64,000 nucleotides of DNA from Diphasiastrum complanatum (taxonomy: Eukaryota; Streptophyta; Lycopodiopsida; Lycopodiales; Lycopodiaceae): assembly GCA_029204225.1 (NCBI GenBank), contig CM055107.1, positions 18,066,718 through 18,130,717 on the forward strand. Reading direction: 5' to 3'. Below, piece after piece: positions 10,931 through 22,441 of the stretch; the first letter of the stretch is position 1, and each line of letters opens with the position of its first letter. The position numbers and the translations under genes were made by a program. The notes under the pieces are model-generated. The model had not been told where the DNA came from, searched no databases, and saw nothing but the letters and a program-made list of their open reading frames with translations.

Positions 10931-11440
10931 TTAAGGAGGGAAGAATGTTATGTCCATGACCAGTATATAGGATACAGTATACTCCTAGTCTTGGATACAC
11001 GGTACTCCAAAAAAAACAAGTTGTTAGTTATGCCACATCATACTAGACGTGACCCGAAAGTAACTAATATCCTTGTGAGGCCCAGAACACACTAAATGGA
11101 GTTTAGACAAGATATGAGACAGTGTATGCATGTGCAGAGTTATCAACATAAATTCTATGAATAGTTGGTCCATGCTTAGGACTCTATTCTAGGTGAATCT
11201 ATGTATAGGGAACTTAAGGCTATGCATGGCTCTATATATTGGGTCCAAACTCGCCCTACTCCTCATAATGGTTTTGGATTCATTGCCAGACTCTCACTCT
11301 ACATTCATGCTTCTTGTTCCTTGGCTTGGGGGTGAGGCTTCTAGAGTTGATTGGATGCTTCTACTTGGTTGGGTGGTTTCTCCATAGTGTGTTATCATTG
11401 TGTTTGTGATTTGTAAGCAGGATCTAAAGAGCTTCTCTTA
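10931..11440 (+). mobile_element. Polypurine tract and 3' LTR of the gypsy element
   Basis: TTAAGGAGGGAAGAA (10931-10945) is a polypurine tract placed directly before TGTTATGTCCATGACC (10946), the expected start of a TG...CA LTR. A TATATA at 11229-11234 could be the LTR promoter. The 3' edge is not defined. I place it near 11440 because a related solo LTR at 56656-57147, which opens TGTCATGCCCATGACTGG, is 492 bp. Confidence 0.65.
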
Positions 11441-11449
11441 TAAAAAGAG

Positions 11450-12548
11450 TCAAGAAAATAAATTTAGAATGATAGATGACAATAAAACCTCAAACTTCAA
11501 CATTTGTTTGAAAAAAGAAAACTGTACAATGTCAATACCTATATAATATATACTTACCAGATCATGATCATCGTATTTAACGATGTTTCTTCTGCTAATG
11601 TCATGTCCTCCAATGGCCTCTACACTGCCCAAGGGGATATATTGAGTCCTTGGAGGATATTGTTTTTGGATTTCCAAAAATTCCTCCTCAATAGGCAAAG
11701 TTTTTTCATAGGCTTTCAATTTTTCAATTATGGCCTCCAATTCCTCTTTGCCAGATTTCCAATTGTCATCTTTATCATAATCTATCTCACTTTCACAATC
11801 ATTATATGTGTAATCAATAATGTTAGAAAATTCTAATAAATGTTGTGCACAAATTGAGAGGACTTCATTCTCTCTAATATTCAAAACATTTTCTATATCA
11901 TCAAAAAAAAAAAACTGTCATTATTTATAAAATATACGGGAACATCGAGTAGAGTTAATGGATTAATGGGAGTTGCAGTTGGAAGAGAGTTAGAGAAGAT
12001 TATTGAACAAGAGAGAGTTTGCTTATAATCTGAAGCCATGGATGCTTCAGCTTCAACCCCTGTATCAGTATCTACTTCATCTACATCATCTGGAACATAT
12101 GCAGATGCTTCAATCATGGGAACAGCAGAAGATCCAACAGACTCATCATCTGAAATTTCTACAAATATATAAAAGACAAAAGCCATATCTTTGATCACAA
12201 GGCGACATATTCTTTTGTGGATATCGTAATATATATTTCTCTTAAAATGTTCATGCAAGTTAGCATACTTTCTATCATGTTTGTGCTTTGAGGAAGGTTG
12301 GGAATGTACAAGGTCATGAAAATGAATGAAACAAAAAAATTTTATTTATGTCTAATAGGAGTAAATATAATCCGAGAAAAATTATCAAGAAGAGAAAGTA
12401 CATTAAAACAATTCTCATAAACTAGCTTATTGATATCATGAGGTGCAAAAGAAATAGTGAAAAAATACTCCAATTTCTCAGATGGAATGTCACTGGCATT
12501 CAAAAAAACCAGAAGTTTGTTGTTTGAGGACCTTGATGAAATAGCCAT
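11450..12548 (-). CDS. Unrecognised multi-exon gene with acidic exons (hypothetical)
   Basis: Several minus-strand frames look spliced. An ATG at 12548 opens MAISSRSSNNKLLVFLNASD, and a charged frame near 12280-12170 reads KHKHDRKYANLHEHFKR then DIHKRICRLVIKDMAF. ISDDESVGSSAVPM plus a D/E-rich run (PDDVDEVDTDTGVEAEAS) ends near a GTATAT donor at about 11945. A last frame, ENVLNIRENEVLSICAQHLL then DYDKDDNWKSGKEELEAIIEK, runs to GGHDISRRNIVKYDDHDL, where a clean GTAAGT donor follows at about 11557. Charge bias, the splice sites and the long shared polarity support a real or recently dead gene. I recognise no family. The exon joins are tentative. Confidence 0.4.
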
Positions 12549-12557
12549 AGTGAACCT

Positions 12558-13057
12558 GATATTGGTTTAGCACGCGTAAATGATTCTAGCCGGGGACGCT
12601 TGAACAATGTGCGCATCAATTCAATATTTTGTTCAAAAGAGCGCGCGATAGTGAGAAACTAATGTTCGTAAGATGAAGGCACGCGTCGATTCGATATTTC
12701 GAGAGAAATAGCTAACAAAATCACAAAAGGAGTTATGAGAAAAGGAACTCGGAATCTCAGTGAGTCAGGTGGTGCCCATATTTATAGCCCTATCATGTTA
12801 ATCACAACCATACATTTGTCAAGATATCAATAGAAGCATGGGGCCTATATATGTCAACCAATCAGACAGATACAACATTGTACCTGTGCCAGAATATAAT
12901 AAATGGTCTATCATTAGCGTTTTCAAATTATCATGAGCCTAGACCGAACAATATTTATTACAAGATTGAAGCATTAATGGTCCTTGTAATCTGTGCCTCA
13001 GAATTTCTGTTCACAATGGTAATGATTATGGATGCTCGTCCTATTTAAGCACAATGA
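12558..13057. repeat. Duplicated promoter-like module, copy 1
   Basis: This copy pairs with 13307-13822 in direct orientation (offset 749 bases). Shared landmarks in order are GATATTGGTTTAGCACGCG / GATATCGGTTTAACACACA, GGGGACGCTT / GGGGCACTT, ATACATTTGTCA, GGGGCCTATATAT / GGGGCCCTTAAATA, ACCAATCA / CTAATCA, TGTACCTGTGCCA / TGTACATGTGCCA, and an end CGTCCTATTTAAGCACAAT / CGCCCTATATAAACACAAT that is TATA-like. It sits just upstream of the minus-strand unknown gene and upstream of the H3-like locus on the plus strand. Divergence is substantial, so the duplication is old. Confidence 0.6.
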
Positions 13058-13306
13058 AGACGACCAAAAAAATGCTTCTGTTACGACAAAAGTTCACTCA
13101 GAACATCTTCAACTAGCCGCTATCGGTTCAGCATATGAGTTTGACTGCGTTGGGAGACACTTTAAACATTATGAATGTTCCAATATTTCCTCTGTAGATT
13201 CTTCATAGCTTTGGCCTGTATTGCCTTTACCTTGGCATGTCTTGTATACAGACCAAAGCCATGAAAAATCTATAGAGTAAATATTGAAAGACTGAAAAAC
13301 TTGTCC

Positions 13307-13822
13307 GATATCGGTTTAACACACACGGATAACTGCACTGGGGCACTTCAACTAGGGTGCGCGTTGAATTGACATTCCAGTATGGCCATTCTGATATCGG
13401 TTAAGTGCGGCCCATAGAAGGACAATCAATTCTCATATTGATGGCGCATGTCCATTCGCTATCGCAGTGGAAAAAAGATGTCAAAATCATGACGACATTC
13501 AGAAGATATAAAATCAAAATTCTTCCGATATTTATGGCCTATCCTAGTCAATCTCAGCCATACATTTGTCATAGAATGCATTGTATATTGGGGCCCTTAA
13601 ATATCGTCTAATCATTGTACATGTGCCATATTGGCCCATAATTACTGTCATAATTAGCCTTTTCGATTAATTATTTGTGATGACCCACAAGCATTTATTA
13701 ATAATTTGATTTTTGAGATTACATCAAATTTCAAATTTTTTGATCGCCGAATTCCGTGCCTCAATATTCACAACCTCCATGCCAGGCAATCATTTTAGAT
13801 TTTCGCCCTATATAAACACAAT
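13307..13822. repeat. Duplicated promoter-like module, copy 2
   Basis: Second copy of the module at 12558-13057. It carries a better TATA box (CCCTATATAAACACAATC at 13807-13824), 260 bases upstream of the ATG of the H3-like sequence. Between and after the copies, GATATCGG/GCTATCGG/GATATTGG words recur (13127, 13307, 13391, 13971, 14068), mostly beside GTTTA, GTTCA or GTGCG words. This looks like a binding-site cluster or repeat debris. Confidence 0.55.
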
Positions 13823-14084
13823 CACAATTGTTAAAAATATTTACTTTCTGTATCTCTTCAGCACCCCCCATCTGCTATCACCTTCTATCCGACATTTCTG
13901 CTTGATATTGCTTCAGTGCGTCCGACCTACAATCTAGAGCTAGGGACTGTTATACGAGCGCGCCCATCTGCTATCGTTTTCTTTTCGGCAATTCAACCTA
14001 ATATCACTTCGGTGCACCCGTCGACTTTCATTTTGCAACTGGGGACCTTTATACGCGTGCGTTGATCCGATATTGGGTCTCTCA

Positions 14085-14823
14085 ATGGCCTGCACGAAGC
14101 AAACAACACAGATTCATCCTGAATGTATCCCGATGCAAGGAGGCTGTCAGGGAAATCCACTACTGCCTCGTCCTCCACCACCGACTCCTAGGCCAAGGGG
14201 CAGATCACGTGACCCAACATGGCTGAAGGATATTTTTGAAAGCTTCAGAAGACAAATAATCTTTTGCTTCCAAAATTTCACATCCGGAGGTCAATCAGAC
14301 AGGTAACAAGGAGTCTATCTATAGATGTGCGGATTTTCAAGTGAATTTTTTTTCAGATTGTGTTGTTGCAGCTGTTCATGCCAAGAGGGTGACTATCATG
14401 CTGACAAATTTCAGCATTGTGTTCAGGCTACGTGACACATATGACAAATTTGCTGAGCACTTCAGACTAGCTTCATCCTCTCCTCCAAAACCAGCTAAAG
14501 AAAAGAAAAAACGGAAGCAATCTCAACCAACCTAACTTGTATTTTGGGTACAGAGCGGGAGTGTCAAAAAAAAGAGGAGGTCTCTTGGCAGTCCTCAGAA
14601 AGCCAGAGATTTTTCAAAGTCGTCTCCTTTGTAGGATATTCTAACAACTACCTCTTCACCTAAATCTCCTCCAAGATCTCCTTCTTCTTCTCCTCCAAAA
14701 TCTCCTCCTAAAGATTTCTCTCCTCCTAAATCTCCTCCTCTAGCATCTCAGTCTCCTTCTCCTCCTAAAGATTCCTCTCCTCCTAAATCTCCTCCTCTAG
14801 CCTCTCAGTCTTTTTTTTCTTAA
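14085..14823 (+). pseudogene. Histone H3-like fragment with a Lys/Ser/Pro-rich tail
   Basis: The frame opens MACTKQTTQ, close to the H3 start MARTKQTA. At 14377-14400 it reads VHAKRVTIM, identical to the H3 C-terminal alpha-3 entry apart from I to V, then LTNFSIVFRLRDTYDKF in place of PKDIQLARRIRGE. The distance between the two blocks (292 bases) is near the 336 bases expected in H3, but the histone-fold core between them is not recognisable in any one frame. The 3' frame continues past EKKKRKQSQPT-stop (14533) and a second TAG (14632) with KKKRRSLGSPQKARDFSKSSP and several SPPKSPP units, ending at 14823. SPKK-like motifs are minor-groove DNA binders in some histone tails. Introns with a GTAACA donor (14302) and a TTTTTTTCAG acceptor (14347-14356) are possible but do not restore the H3 frame. 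It is most likely a decayed H3 or centromeric-H3-type copy. Confidence 0.5.
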
Positions 14824-15834
14824 GAATAGGTCAGCCACTAAAAATTTTGAACCTAGCGTTTCATGCTGCACTCAAATCAACAAGTATCATGCCACAAACT
14901 TTCAAGGGTTGGCATGGTTGAGTGTATCATTGTAAAATTGACTCTCATCGTTTCTCGAACTGCTCCAATTGATCATCTAGGGTTTTGTGAAACCTAAGGC
15001 TTGATGCCAAACCAGATATACATGACTTCATTCATTGCCTACGTTTGGCTTCAAACAACCTTGCTTGACACTCGTGCATGGCGTGCCTTAATTTCTCAAC
15101 AATTTGCATTTAATAAGTGCATCCAACTTGTAGTTTTGTGTGTGCTTCCAAAGTAGGCTATGCAAATCCTGCCTTTTTATGTGAATTGATGTATGATGAT
15201 TCTTCAATATTCTTTTGGCTCATTTCTATTGAGTAGGAATGTAAGCAAGATGAGCAATAGAAAGTTATGGACAAACAATATATGGCTACTCATGGAAACC
15301 TGGCAAGAATTTCTTGCACTTGATATTTGTTTGTATAATTGAATAGTCGATGTGCTCAATAGTTGCTTAGACCAAAAAACATCTCTCTGGTAATCTTTTC
15401 CTTCTCTCATTAGCAAGAATAGTGTCTCTCCAATAGGTTTTTGAAGGAAAAATATAACTTTATGTTCATGTTTTGCTAGTTGGTAAGGTTGTAGAACTAG
15501 TTCTCTAACCGGTAGCATGTCTTTAGATGTATTAATAGCTCGATATGAAGAAGATTTAATTAGTTGCCTTGCAAGTGTACAATAAAGCTTATAATTGGTT
15601 GTCGAACTTACAAAAAAATATGTAGACCATAGACATACAAAAATGTTCATGCATATTGCACTTGAAATCCTTTAAATAATGACTTGTTACGTGCTCAAGC
15701 AATGAAAGTCTTAAGTAAGATTTGTGGAAATCTATGAATATCTAGAGTCATTTGTGACCAATGAGATGTGTTTAAATGTTTGAGGAAAGTGGAGTGCCAA
15801 ATTTTATTTAGAAGTTATTAGAGGTATCATGTTT
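14824..15834. other. No gene seen
   Basis: AT-rich DNA between the H3-like sequence and the gypsy 5' LTR. A minus-strand frame at 15204-15650 (148 codons) has no recognisable motif and no codon or charge pattern that would support it. Confidence 0.4.
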
Positions 15835-18190
15835 TGATGTGATCCTCTTTAAGAGGCACCTCTCCCAGTACAAATTTGATATCTAGATTGAATACCTTAA
15901 GCTAAATTAGAGATTAAAATTCAAATCCAAGTTGTTAGGCATTTAGATTATTATATTGATGATCAAAGGTATTCCAATAAGGATTGACCTTACATTAAGG
16001 AGTTGGTAGACGATAGGAGAATAGGATTTTATCATGGCAATTAGACCATTGACTTGTCTAGTTTTGTATGAGAGAGTCTACTTTGGAAGGAGGCCGTTCT
16101 ACATTATCGTCTAGAGGTCCCATTGTTGTCCCTTGTTCAAAGAGAAGGGATAGACTAGATTAAAGAGTGCAACCTAGCTCTCATAAGGTGTTCTCAAGTC
16201 CTTTCAAGGCTTGAATCACACCATTGCTATCAAAGCCAAGTTTGCTATAGAAAATTTTTGGGACGTTTTGCTTTTCTAGAGTAAATTTGATAATGGCAAT
16301 CATAAAATCTTGATTTCTTCCCAATTATCTTTGACCTTCAACTTTTCACAAAACTGCATCTTCGTCTTGATACCTTGGGTTGGATGAACAAGTCTTTTAA
16401 GTTAGGGTTTCACAATGCTGCTTTGTGAAATTTGCTCTCTTGTTTTCACGATCAGATTGCTTGTGATGTTTCTATCCCAACAACATAATCATTGGGAACA
16501 GGAGATAGATGTTTTCTATATTGTGAAGACCAACACCCATAAGCTGCTCAAAGAGGGCAAACAATATTCCTTGCATGCAAAGCTAGCCACTGCATCTAGC
16601 CTTCACGGTCTGCGCCTCCAAATCTTTTTGAACTTGGATCTTTTTTGGGCTTTGTTAACATTTTTAGAAACTTTACCTCCCATTTTACTTACTAAGAAAC
16701 TCTTTTAGTCGTCACTAGTTCCTTTAACTTGCCTTTTGAATGTTGATTGCCAAATTTTGTAGCCCACCCATTCTTAGACTCTCGAACCTTTACAAAGCAT
16801 TCAAGCTCTCATGTGATGCCTCTCAATGTGCCATAGGAGTTGTCCTTTTACATAATTCTCATCCCTTGGCCACTTCTTTGAGCTACTATTTCAAACAAAG
16901 CCAAATCCTTACACCTATAATAAGAAGCTTTATGCTCTTGTTCAATCCCTTTCTCACTACAAGCAATTTATTCGACTCAAAAGCGCTCACAAGCACTGAT
17001 CATGAGCATTGTAGATATCTCAAAATCCAATATAGCCTTGGTAATGCTTGTCTTCAATTAGACATCATATCTTCAACAATTTCATCTCTTTATTCACTAC
17101 CAACTCAGCGAAACCAATAAAGCTCAAGGGTTGTGATCTATGTGGAAAATCAAAATTATCTCTTAGCAATGTGTCTCAGCTTCTTCGTATCTCCCTCGTT
17201 CTTGGGAAGCTATTTGTATGGACTTCTTTAGTGCTTCTCGCTACCTCCTGAAAATGTGACAGCATTGTTGTTGTGGTCGGCAAATTCTTAAGACTATTCT
17301 CATTTGTTGTACTAAAATTTCTTCGACCCCTATTACAACCAAGTTTTTCTTTACACATTTATAGGACCAATTTTGTTTAACCTCCATTGTTTCATATTGG
17401 GACTATAGATTCTTTAGTTCTTTGTGTACCACCCTCCGATAACTCATGAACACCCAATTGCAAGTCTTCACCTCCTGACATCTTGGAAGTAATGGCCAAG
17501 CCGAAGTTGTCAATTAGATTTGGTACAAAAGAAAATCGGGATTTCCATCTTCCCTTCATTAAAAAATGCTTACAATTGAGCCGCCCACCCCTCCATCCAT
17601 CTCCCTCCCTTTGAAATGTGTCTCAATTACCGACCCTTACTTGATTTGGGTTATACCTCTCTTCCATCCATCCTAGCACTAACAAAAATTCTTTTTCTTA
17701 TTTGTCATCAACAGTCATTCTAAAGTTCAAGCCATTCTTTCTACCAAGATGCACAAGGCAAGGTGACACCACACACTATCTCATCAACAAACCATGCACT
17801 CCAAGATCCAAAGTTTGATGGCACCCCAAGAGAACTATGTGAAAACATTTTTCCCACTTTATTTCCACTAGGAACAAAACTCAAGGGGGGGAATGATGTG
17901 ACCCTCTTTAAGAGGCACCTCTTATCTTAGTACATTTTTCATATAAGTGGAATATTTTCGGTTGTACAAGAGAGTCAAATGTGAATTTAAATTTCTAGGC
18001 ATTTAGGTCACATCAAGTTATATGCACTAGTATGTAATCCATAGCACTAGTATGACCTTAAATTAAGGAGCTAATATATGGTAGGAGACTATGATTCAAT
18101 TAGGGCAATCAGAACCTTGACTAGTTAAGCTCGGATCTTTCTTACTAGACCAACTTTGCTTTGAAGCTTGGTTTGAGCTCAAAGGACATC
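15835..18190 (+). mobile_element. Decayed Ty3/gypsy element with two diverged LTRs
   Basis: TGATGTGATCCTCTTTAAGAGGCACCTCT at 15835 recurs (read in parts) at 17894, and similarity continues for about 280 bases (AGGCATTTAGRT, GACCTTA-ATTAAGGAG, GGTAGGAGA-TATGATT/TAGGATTTTAT, GGCAATYAGA, TTGACTWGT). The right copy is preceded by the polypurine tract CTCAAGGGGGGGAA (17880-17893), fixing plus polarity. The interior encodes a decayed RNase H (FKLSCDASQCAIGVVLLHNSHPLA at 16800-16870, in parts) and an integrase tail. It is only about 1.8 kb, so gag, protease and most of RT are deleted. Frames are broken by many stops. Confidence 0.75.
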
Positions 18191-18790
18191 AAAATCTGCC
18201 CAAATTGCTTCATATATTAATCATTGTGGACAAGAACGTATCAGCACGACTAGGGAGGCAGTGTTGATTAATTAGCGGTAAAAGCTCTGGCCTGTTCGAA
18301 CCAGCTATCCAATGTGATGGCTATGAGAAAAAGAGGTGAATCCACCCCAAAATAGGCCAAGCACGACTCTATTCATGTCCAAAATATAGTGATGCTAAGA
18401 TTGAACTTGTAAGCACTTGAGATGGCAATGGCCAATCATATTAGAGTTATCACCAAATTTGGACTTACACCAAAGTTCATTCAAAGCTTGCTTTCAAACA
18501 TTAGGCACCGGTCTAGATTTTAGTAAAAGCTCTGAAGCAACATTCACCAATCGTGATTTAAATAATAATAAATTGTCAACAAACTAGCATCAATAGCATG
18601 TGTAAATTTCGAAGAAATATTTGGTTCTAACCTTACAACAAAATACAATAATTGCTGGATTATTTCAGCCTGATCAATGATAACCTGGAAATTGGCTGAG
18701 GCAGCTTCCAGAATCTCAAATTCAAAGAATGATCTCAAAAAGTGTACTGCTTAAACAATAAAGTGATGATTCAACTTGGTAAAAATCTAG
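18191..18790. other. No gene seen
   Basis: Non-coding DNA right of the gypsy 3' LTR, with no supported gene or repeat. Confidence 0.4.
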
Positions 18791-18791
18791 A

Positions 18792-18962
18792 GCCCACTTG
18801 CAAATGATAGAGTAGCTTCTAGAAACATAGAGCTGACTTCAAATGACCTATTAAAAGCCCTCTTGCAAATGACAGCGTAGCTTCTAGAAACATAGAGACC
18901 TCTTGCAAATGATAGAGTAGCTTCTAGAAACATAGAGCTGACTTCAAATGACCTATTAAAAG
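18792..18962 (+). repeat. Short tandem/segmental duplication, 3 copies
   Basis: CTTGCAAATGAYAGMGTAGC, then TTCTAGAAACATAGAG, recurs at 18797, 18861 and 18901. The first and third copies share the extension CTGACTTCAAATGACCTATTAAAAGCC. The arrangement is a complete unit, a truncated unit and a complete unit. Frames through it give a repeated peptide (RSFEVSSMFLEATLSFA) that is an artefact of the duplication. Confidence 0.8.
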
Positions 18963-20236
18963 CCTGGAACAAACTTCCTCTTTGTCGTAAAGTGATCTAA
19001 CATAAAGTTATGAGCACATTGACAACATACTACATAGCATCAAGAATGAAAGTACTAGCCATGTCCACGATTTGAAAATTCTCCAACTAACATAGAGCAA
19101 CTGACATTAAACAACTTTGCATAGGCCTTGAACAAAGAAACGGCCTATCAACCTTCAAGGCTCTCCCAAGGAGAGGCACTTAAGACAACTAAAGTGACAA
19201 ATTAGCTCTTTAAATTGTCATTTATAGGCTCCTACAATCTTCCATGTCCCAAAAGAACGTCATATACTGGGGCCATGTGACGTTGACCAAGTGGTAAAAT
19301 TGGGACATTATCATGAACCATAAAGTTAACCGGTCCCATTGCTCAATAACAATTAGTAAGGCCAATAGTGACAATAGTAAGGCCACTAGTGACAATACGA
19401 GATGATACAGTCAAATGCATATGAACTCATACATGTGATTTAATGGGAGGAGAATGTAGCATCCAAGCATAGCATACACCAAACCAAACATCGTTGGCTC
19501 AAAGCAACCAAACTGTCACATCTAGGTCAAATCATAAAGATATCAATAAACTTAGCTAAGCATCAAACTATATCAAAGCGTCATTGAGGTTATTGTAGCA
19601 GTTCATGGGAAAAAGGATGCATGAAAGGCACATATTCATCCGAATAATTTTCCTCTATCAACTAAAATAAGGATGAGATTCATACTCTGTTGCAGAAATC
19701 TGATTCAAAATGATCACACAAGCTACCTTGATGTGCCCAGTGCCAAACCACCATTTTCATGAACTCTTGTGCAAATATCAAAATTTAACAGACTTTTGCA
19801 GAACATGCAAACCAACCTTGGTCATTTTTTAGTTCAAGATGTTTGATACTAGCCATGGAAGCCTTATTTTCTAAAGCATAAAGTGTGACTTCATCCTCAA
19901 GAGCTCTCGTCTCAGGATGTGAGTAGCGTGTTCATTTCTAGGCATCATTAGGAAGTGAAGGGTGTAGATTGAATCCAACTTGCAATGCCAGAATAATTTA
20001 GTAACTGCTTCAAAAAATTAAAATACGTTCTTCAAGCTAGATTAGCGTGTTTTCACAACGATCATCTAACGTGACCGCTTAAACACCATATAAATTTCGA
20101 AATCATCAATCTTTTGCAAAGTTCAGATGAATGACCTCAAAATTGTTGATACCCTAAAAATTTGAAAACAAGAATCTAGCAATTCCAAAACAGTTTCAAT
20201 TATCTTGAGCGTCAAGTAAGACCTTTAGCAAACCCC
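18963..20236. other. Non-coding, downstream of the proteasome gene
   Basis: This holds the 3' flank of the minus-strand proteasome gene. No canonical AATAAA is obvious in the first 250 bases beyond its stop. The segment near 19440-19460 (ATTTAATGGGAGGAGAATGTAGC) resembles a polypurine tract and LTR junction, but I found no partner. Confidence 0.4.
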
Positions 20237-20989
20237 CTATGACTCATCGGCTGCAGGCTGAGTAATTCCATGCTTCAATAGCAATTTGTTCAAAGCATTT
20301 GCTGTACAAACTTGATACTTCACCTCGCCAGTCGGGGTCAAAACAATTTCTGCCAGCTCCAACTTCTCTGCTGACAGGCTCGTGCTATCCATAGTTTTGC
20401 TCAAAACTTTCAAGGCAAGCTGCACTGCCTCCTCCCTCGTGATATCGTCCTTATAGTCCTGCTTTAACATTGACTGCGCCGCTTGACTGTTGGCGCCAAT
20501 TGCCCCGGCCTTCCAGCCTCCATAATTCCCACTAGGATCACTCAGATATAGCTGAAATCCAAAATTCTTGTCATATCCAGCAAAAAGGAAGGAAACCCCA
20601 AAGGGCCGAAGCCCCCCAAACTGAGTGTATCCCTGCTTGGTGTCACACAGCAGCTGCACCAGCTGCTCCACAGGGATGGCCTCCTGGTAAGCAAGGGTGT
20701 AGCGCTGAGCCTGCAGACGCGCAGTGTTGATGAGAATGTTGGCATCCGCCATGATCCCGGCCACAGCACAGGCCACATTGTCATCGATTTTGTACATCTT
20801 TTCTGTGGATTTAGAGGCCGCCAAGAGCTTGGATGTCACTCGCTTTTCCGCGGCCAGGACGACTCCATCCTTGGCCAGCACGCCCACTGCTGCCCCGGCG
20901 TTGCTGATGGCCTCCATGGCGTACTCCACCTGGTACAGCCGACCTTCGGGGGAGAAGATGGTGGTTCTGCTATCATAACGCCTCGACAT
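20237..20989 (-). CDS. PAC1: 20S proteasome subunit alpha type-4 (alpha-3 position, PAC1/PSMA4 family)
   Basis: One uninterrupted frame of 250 codons, the usual plant length, opens [20 protein letters not shown]. This is the proteasome alpha-subunit signature that forms the N-terminal gate region. Further family blocks are [100 protein letters not shown] and [15 protein letters not shown], ending ITQPAADES. Alpha subunits are structural: they form the outer rings of the 20S core, gate substrate entry and dock the 19S particle, in cytosol and nucleus. I chose the second in-frame ATG (20989); a longer frame to 21193 adds a hydrophobic, repeat-like 68 residues absent from the family. No intron interrupts the coding frame. 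Nothing suggests decay, so it is likely functional, although a retrocopy cannot be excluded from this window. Confidence 0.97.
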   Translation of the reverse strand: MSRRYDSRTTIFSPEGRLYQVEYAMEAISNAGAAVGVLAKDGVVLAAEKRVTSKLLAASKSTEKMYKIDDNVACAVAGIMADANILINTARLQAQRYTLAYQEAIPVEQLVQLLCDTKQGYTQFGGLRPFGVSFLFAGYDKNFGFQLYLSDPSGNYGGWKAGAIGANSQAAQSMLKQDYKDDITREEAVQLALKVLSKTMDSTSLSAEKLELAEIVLTPTGEVKYQVCTANALNKLLLKHGITQPAADES

Positions 20990-21245
20990 TATCCCAAGTA
21001 CGTAGTAAAAGATGGAGAGAGAGGAATGATTGTGGATCGATTGTGCTTGCGAGAGCAAAAACAAAAGAAATGGATCGCAAAAAGAAGAAGAAAAACAAAA
21101 GAAATGGATCGCCAAAAGAAGAAGAAGAAGAAGAAAAAGAAGAAAAGGGCAAGGGATTGAAAAAAGAGGAAGGGGGCTGAGAAATACCCTCACTATTGGG
21201 GGGAGGGGGAGGGGGTCACCCTTGGTGTTTGGGTTAGAGCATTAG
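20990..21245 (-). promoter_or_regulatory. Leader/promoter region of the proteasome alpha-4 gene
   Basis: The transcript strand is strongly pyrimidine-rich (CTT/CTTTTC repeats between 21045 and 21165), as in many plant 5' leaders, then G/C-rich (CCCCCTCCCCCTCCCC near 21198-21215). No convincing TATA box is seen. The CTT repeats explain the open frames on both strands here. Confidence 0.5.
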
Positions 21246-21249
21246 CCCA

Positions 21250-22440
21250 AGGCAAAAGGCTTCGAGAGGCCGACATTCCGCGATGTGAAAACAATTTTTA
21301 TTTTAGATTTTTTTTTGTAAATTTTTATTTATATGCACTTTTCGGGCAAAAAGGTGCACGTAAGAAAAGTTAAACAAGTACGTTGTGGTATTGTACCACA
21401 AAGGCCCTACCATGTCATAATATAAGAATAATAAGTTGAAAATCAAATTTAACAATGTGTGGAAAATTATTTTGTGCAATGGATATATATTTTGATTTTG
21501 AAATATGTGCATGTTTTTTTAAGTTTTTATTGTATTATTAAAAGAAAAATTAGTTTGTTGGTAGTTTCAAATAAACATTTAAAAATTACAACAAATTGAT
21601 AAGATTTGTTGATGAGTATAAATTTGTTGTATTAAAAAACCTAATTCATCATTGATTATAGATGTGATTGTATATTTTTTGTTCAATTTGGTTTTAGTTC
21701 GTTTTATTTGAGAGGATGTCAAAATTTGGAAAATTACATCATGATTTCATCAATTAGTAATGTTTTATATTGTACACAAAACGTGAGAAAGGAAATAGTC
21801 TTTATTTTTCACTACTCAATCACATTTTGACAATCAAATATTTTTCATATGCAGTCATATTGTTCTTATTCTCATACTTCGTCCAAATTTGACCCACAAA
21901 CACCTCTAGTATTAGGATGCACGTCATATACTTTAATTTCTTTATCCTGAAATGAATGTGTTGGACTAGTTGCTTTCCTTATTTCTTGACTATTGTCAAT
22001 CGTTTGGAAGGAAGCTTTAGATTGTACCAAACTCAATTTGTTACTTTCATCACACCTTTTTGAAAAACTTATTCTTTGGCTTTGAACTTGTTGAGGAAGA
22101 AGACATTTTTAAGTTCTTACTAGTTGCGGTATTCAAAATTTTCTTTTTGTCACTTGCCAAATCGTTGTCTTCATTCAAATCTACAAAACAATTTTGGCAC
22201 AAGTAATCAAAATTAACAATCTCAATCTGTATTTCTAAATAATTACATTTTAGCATTCATAATCTGTATACAGAAGTGTTTGGAATAGTCAAGATTACTT
22301 TCTAAAGTATTTCAGTATTCAATTAAAAGTTCATCACCTTCATGTAATCTTGATTACATGAACCACTGGGTGAATTAACTTTTTATTTCTAAGATCGAGT
22401 CCAAAACCTAAAGAAAATTCATTTTCCTGATAGTCTAAAA
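21250..22440. other. No gene seen (AT-rich)
   Basis: Very AT-rich DNA. A minus-strand frame at 22050-22256 (ending SSSSTSSKPKNKFFKKV) is Ser/Lys-rich but has no domain. No element ends were recognised. Confidence 0.5.
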
Positions 22441-22441
22441 C

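Noticed and set aside
20542-20978. Additional frames on both strands within the proteasome gene
   Set aside because: They overlap the strongly conserved 250-codon frame and have no domains of their own.
20990-21193. N-terminal extension of the proteasome subunit (68 residues)
   Set aside because: The extension is a hydrophobic product of a CTT-rich leader; the family starts at [10 protein letters not shown].
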